DNA of 64,000 nucleotides, from positions 1,612,001 through 1,676,000 of the forward strand of contig NZ_NESP01000001.1 of assembly GCF_003063475.1 (NCBI RefSeq), in the 5' to 3' direction. Source of the stretch: Limnohabitans curvus (GTDB lineage Bacteria; Pseudomonadota; Gammaproteobacteria; Burkholderiales; Burkholderiaceae_C). The position numbers and the translations under genes were made by a program. Shown here piece after piece: positions 61,017 to 64,000 of this stretch. Every line of letters starts with the position of its first letter. Within the stretch, counting starts at the first letter, position 1. The notes under the pieces were generated by a model. It made no database searches, had not been told where the DNA came from, and worked only from the letters and a program-made list of their open reading frames with translations.

Positions 61017-62093
61017 ATGTTTTACAGAGAAAACGGTCAATTCAAAACGAGCTATCGCACAGATCAACAGATCTTTCCGATTGCCCAAGATCGCTGGGTC
61101 ATTCTTGCGCTGGTCGCATTTGCTTTCATCGGCATTCCGGCGATGGTCGACGAGTACATGTACCGCGCTATTTTGATTCCCTTCCTCATCTTGTCGTTGG
61201 CAGCGTTGGGGGTGAACATCTTGGTGGGCTACTGCGGTCAGATTTCATTGGGCTCAGGCGCCTTCATGGCGGTGGGCGCCTACATGGCCTACAACACCTA
61301 CATCCGCATTGAGGGTGTGCCGCTGATCTTGGCCTTGCTGTCGGGCGGTTTCTTTGCCACGCTGGTGGGTATCTTTTTCGGGATTCCCAGCTTGCGTGTG
61401 AAAGGCTTGTACTTGGCGGTCGCCACCTTGGCTGCGCAGTTCTTCTGCGATTGGGCTTTCTTGCGCATTGGTTGGTTCACCAACAACAACGCATCAGGCT
61501 CGGTCTCGGTGTCGAACTTGAGCGTGATGGGCTTGCCTGTCGGCACCCCTGTCGAAAAGTATTTGTTCTGCTTGTCGTTTCTCGTGGTCTTTGGCTTGCT
61601 CGCCAAAAACTTGGTGCGCTCTGCCATTGGCCGTGAGTGGATGGCCATTCGCGACATGGACGTGGCCGCTGCCGTGATTGGCATTCGCCCTGTTTACGCC
61701 AAGCTCAGTGCTTTCGCGGTGAGCTCATTCATCGTGGGCGTGGCGGGTGCGTTGTGGGGCTTTATTCACCTGGGTTCGTGGGAGCCTGCTGCGTTCTCGA
61801 TTGACCGCAGCTTCCAGTTGCTGTTCATGGTCATCATCGGCGGCATGGGTTCCATCATGGGCAGCTTCTTTGGTGCCGCCTTCATCGTGATCTTGCCCAT
61901 TTTCTTGAACCAGTTCTTGCCCGTGTTTGGCGAGGTGTTTGGTATCGCCATCTCCACCGCCACCGTGTCGCACGTGGAGTCCATGGTCTTTGGTGCGCTG
62001 ATTGTTTGGTTCCTGATTGTTGAGCCACACGGCTTGGCAAAGCTGTGGTCGATTGCCAAACAAAAGCTTCGCCTGTGGCCTTTCCCTCATTGA
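61017..62093 (+). CDS. livM: Branched-chain-type ABC transporter permease (LivM)
   Basis: The second permease of the heterodimer (358 residues). After a polar N-terminal stretch of about 25 residues come helices and the motif NILVGYCGQISLGSGAFMAV, then REWMAIRDMDVAAAVIGIRP, typical of LivM. A TAAGGAGAAAAAGAA ribosome site precedes the ATG. Confidence 0.93.
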   Translation: MFYRENGQFKTSYRTDQQIFPIAQDRWVILALVAFAFIGIPAMVDEYMYRAILIPFLILSLAALGVNILVGYCGQISLGSGAFMAVGAYMAYNTYIRIEGVPLILALLSGGFFATLVGIFFGIPSLRVKGLYLAVATLAAQFFCDWAFLRIGWFTNNNASGSVSVSNLSVMGLPVGTPVEKYLFCLSFLVVFGLLAKNLVRSAIGREWMAIRDMDVAAAVIGIRPVYAKLSAFAVSSFIVGVAGALWGFIHLGSWEPAAFSIDRSFQLLFMVIIGGMGSIMGSFFGAAFIVILPIFLNQFLPVFGEVFGIAISTATVSHVESMVFGALIVWFLIVEPHGLAKLWSIAKQKLRLWPFPH

Positions 62094-62134
62094 TTTTCCT
62101 TGACCTCTAAAAAACTTTTAACAGGAGACAACCC

Positions 62135-63472
62135 ATGAAGTTTCGTCAAATCACAACAGCCGTGACCTTGTTCGCTGCTGCCATCACCGGCAGCTTGGTG
62201 AGCACGCAAGCTGCTGCACAAGCCAAAGAGCAGTTTTTCCCTGCGCTGGTGTACCGCACAGGTGCCTATGCCCCTAACGGCATTCCTTTTGCGAACGGTT
62301 TCATTGACTACCTCAAGCTCACCAATGAGCGTGGCGGCATCAACGGCGTCAAAGTCATTTATGAAGAGTGTGAAACCGCTTACGCCACAGACCGTGGTGT
62401 GGAGTGTTACGAGCGCTTGAAGGGCAAGAACGGCGGCGCCACCGTGTTCCAGCCTTTGTCCACAGGCATCACCTTTGCGCTGACTGAAAAAGCACCGATC
62501 GACAAAATCCCCGTGTTGACACCTGGCTTGGGCCGCAGTGAGTCACAAGACGGTGGCGTGTTCAAGTGGAACTTCCCATTGGCTGGCACCTATTGGGTGG
62601 CTGCTGACACCATCATCCAAGACATCGGCAAGCGTGAAGGCGGCCTTGACAAACTCAAGGGCAAAAAGATCGCGTTGATGTACCACGACAGCCCATTCGG
62701 CAAAGAAGCCATCCCCATGTTGCAAGAGCGCGCAGCTTTGCACGGCTTCCAACTGAGCCTGTTGCCCGTGACGCATCCAGGCGTTGAGCAAAAGTCAACC
62801 TGGTTGCAAATTCGCCAAAACCGCCCTGACTACGTCGTCAACTGGGGTTGGGGTGTGATGAACTCCACTGCGTTGAAAGAAGCGCAAGCCACAGGCTACC
62901 CACGCGAAAAAATGTATGGCGTGTGGTGGGCGGGTGCTGAGCCAGACGTCAAAGACGTTGGCGCAGGCGCCAAGGGTTACACCGCGGTGATGATGCAACA
63001 CGGCGCAGAGAAGAAGTCTGATGTTGTGAAAGAAATCCTCGCCAAAGTGCACGGCAAAAAGCAAGGCACAGGCCCTGCTGAAGAAGTGGGCGATGTGCTT
63101 TACATGCGTGGCGTGCAAGCCGCGATGTACGGCATTGAAGGTGTTCGCGCCGCGCAAGAGCGTTTCGGTAAAGGCAAGGTCATGACCGGCGAGCAAGCTC
63201 GTTGGGGTTATGAAAACCTGAACTTGACGCAAGCCAAGTTGGACACCTTGGGCTTCAAAGGCGTGCTCCGTCCTTTGTCGACCAGCTGCCAAGACCACAT
63301 GGGTAGCGCATGGACACGCATGCACACATGGGATGGTTCTAAGTTTGTTTGGTCCTCTGATTGGTACCAAGCCGACGAACAAATCATGAAGCCCATGGTG
63401 AAAGCTGCTGCTGACAAATACGCTGCTGAGAAAAAAATCCAGCGTCGTAGCGCCGCAGACTGCCAGCTGTAA
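62135..63472 (+). CDS. ABC transporter substrate-binding protein (LivK-like)
   Basis: The periplasmic receptor for the importer, 445 residues with a signal peptide (MKFRQITTAVTLFAAAITGS, cleavage after AAA near residue 28). The type I binding-protein fold is indicated by LVYRTGAYAPNGIPFANGFI and KGKKIALMYHDSPFGKEAIP. It is longer than LivJ/LivK of E. coli (about 370), as in subfamilies linked to organic or aromatic acids. Cysteines in EECETAY, VECYERL and TSCQDHM may form disulfides. An AACAGGAGACAACCC site precedes the ATG. Confidence 0.9.
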   Translation: MKFRQITTAVTLFAAAITGSLVSTQAAAQAKEQFFPALVYRTGAYAPNGIPFANGFIDYLKLTNERGGINGVKVIYEECETAYATDRGVECYERLKGKNGGATVFQPLSTGITFALTEKAPIDKIPVLTPGLGRSESQDGGVFKWNFPLAGTYWVAADTIIQDIGKREGGLDKLKGKKIALMYHDSPFGKEAIPMLQERAALHGFQLSLLPVTHPGVEQKSTWLQIRQNRPDYVVNWGWGVMNSTALKEAQATGYPREKMYGVWWAGAEPDVKDVGAGAKGYTAVMMQHGAEKKSDVVKEILAKVHGKKQGTGPAEEVGDVLYMRGVQAAMYGIEGVRAAQERFGKGKVMTGEQARWGYENLNLTQAKLDTLGFKGVLRPLSTSCQDHMGSAWTRMHTWDGSKFVWSSDWYQADEQIMKPMVKAAADKYAAEKKIQRRSAADCQL

Positions 63473-63496
63473 TTTGAGGGTCGTCACGCTGTGACA

Positions 63497-63524
63497 GTTT
63501 GGTGGCTCTCACGAGCCACCAAAC
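63497..63524 (+). repeat. Strong hairpin between binding protein and livF
   Basis: GTTTGGTGGCTC pairs perfectly with GAGCCACCAAAC (12-base stem, TCAC loop) without a T-run after it. It is likely to protect or process the mRNA, so that the binding protein is made in excess over LivF. Confidence 0.8.
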
Positions 63525-63588
63525 CACAGGCTCCCAAGGGGCTTGCGGTTTGGTCCAACCCAACAACGTTTTTTTAGCAAGGTAAGTT

Positions 63589-64000
63589 ATGAGCGCCAAC
63601 AACATCGTTCTCAACGTCAATGGCATTGAAGTCATTTACAACCACGTCATCTTGGTGCTCAAGGGCGTTTCGCTCAGCGTGCCAGAAGGCCGCATCGTGT
63701 CTTTGCTAGGTGGCAACGGCGCAGGCAAAACCACCACCTTGCGTGCCATCTCGAACTTGCTGCAAGGCGAGCGCGGTGAGGTGACCAAGGGCAGCATTGA
63801 GTTTCGCGGCGAGCGCATCGAAAACCTCACGCCCGCCGATTTGGTCAAGCGCGGTGTGGTGCAAGTGATGGAGGGGCGTCACTGTTTCGCCCACTTGACC
63901 ATCGAAGAAAACTTGTTGACCGGTAGCTACACCCGCAGCAGCAAAGGCGAGATTGAGGCCAACTTGGAGAAGGTCTACAACTACTTCCCTCGTTTGAAAA
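63589..64000 (+). CDS. livF: Branched-chain-type ABC transporter ATP-binding protein (LivF), 3' end outside window
   Basis: The first 137 codons of the second ATPase of the transporter are present. They include an N-terminal MSANNIVLNVNGIEVIYNHV, Walker A GGNGAGKTTTLRAISNLLQG and the Q-loop region VVQVMEGRHCFAHLTIEENL. The sequence runs to the window edge in frame with no stop. It belongs to the same operon as livGHM and the binding protein. Confidence 0.92.
   Translation, partial: MSANNIVLNVNGIEVIYNHVILVLKGVSLSVPEGRIVSLLGGNGAGKTTTLRAISNLLQGERGEVTKGSIEFRGERIENLTPADLVKRGVVQVMEGRHCFAHLTIEENLLTGSYTRSSKGEIEANLEKVYNYFPRLK

Overview
This window looks like chromosomal core genome of a betaproteobacterium of the order Burkholderiales, most likely Comamonadaceae (Limnohabitans/Rhodoferax/Polaromonas-like). 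The clues are betaproteobacterial markers (DUF3567, DUF1840, a PhaM-type granule protein, yraN next to diaA and a BON lipoprotein), moderate GC, dense packing with many 4-base ATGA overlaps, and many TRAP and branched-chain-type ABC transporters. The genus is an inference. I see no prophage, insertion sequence, CRISPR array, restriction or toxin-antitoxin module, and no intergenic gap above about 300 bases.

Layout. 1-3.7 kb: the end of a PTS enzyme I gene converges on a lipoate block (DUF493, lipB, lipA). 3.8-10.9 kb: complete F1Fo ATP synthase operon atpIBEFHAGDC, closed by a strong terminator. 10.9-13.4 kb: NTF2-like protein, YheT-type hydrolase, an unknown family and a membrane cytochrome c. 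13.5-16.5 kb: tRNA-Arg(CCG) and a TRAP transporter (dctPQM). 16.5-19.2 kb: rsmI, then divergent yraN, diaA-like gene and BON lipoprotein. 19.2-27.9 kb: metabolic and accessory genes (beta-hydroxyacid dehydrogenase, PilT-like ATPase, yggS, glcD, LysR regulator, purU, DUF3567, DUF3108, FAH-family hydrolase).

28.0-30.4 kb: a divergent locus with a DksA/TraR-like plus eRF1-like pair on one side and a copper-handling trio (DUF2946, YcnI, PCuAC) on the other; a perfect FNR-type dyad lies between them. 30.5-41.4 kb: PhaM and FIST protein, dctA, tgt-queA, recG-oxyR-ubiA, a small lysine-rich secreted protein and proC. 41.6-50.4 kb: ribosomal spc and alpha operons (rplN through rplQ with secY, rpmJ and rpoA), cut off from the S10 genes, with a separate promoter and leader, followed by initiator tRNA-Met. 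50.5-57.2 kb: hydrolase, DUF1840, SrkA-like kinase, HAD dehalogenase, htpG behind a heat-shock-type promoter, an rRNA pseudouridine synthase and a Crp/Fnr regulator. 57.3-64.0 kb: an acyl-CoA ligase transcribed with a LivGHM/binding protein/LivF ABC transporter; the last gene runs off the window.

How the genes work together: most of the window serves energy (ATP synthase, cytochrome c), translation (ribosomal proteins, RNA polymerase alpha, tRNAs, queuosine and rRNA modification) and uptake and activation of organic acids (TRAP, DctA, Liv-type ABC with its own CoA ligase). I found no clearly new multi-gene system. The best leads are regulatory: the FNR-type dyad at 28.79 kb, the Crp-type dyad at 57.23 kb beside a Crp/Fnr gene, the leader of the detached spc operon at 41.5 kb, and a C9 tract in the DUF493 gene upstream of lipB.
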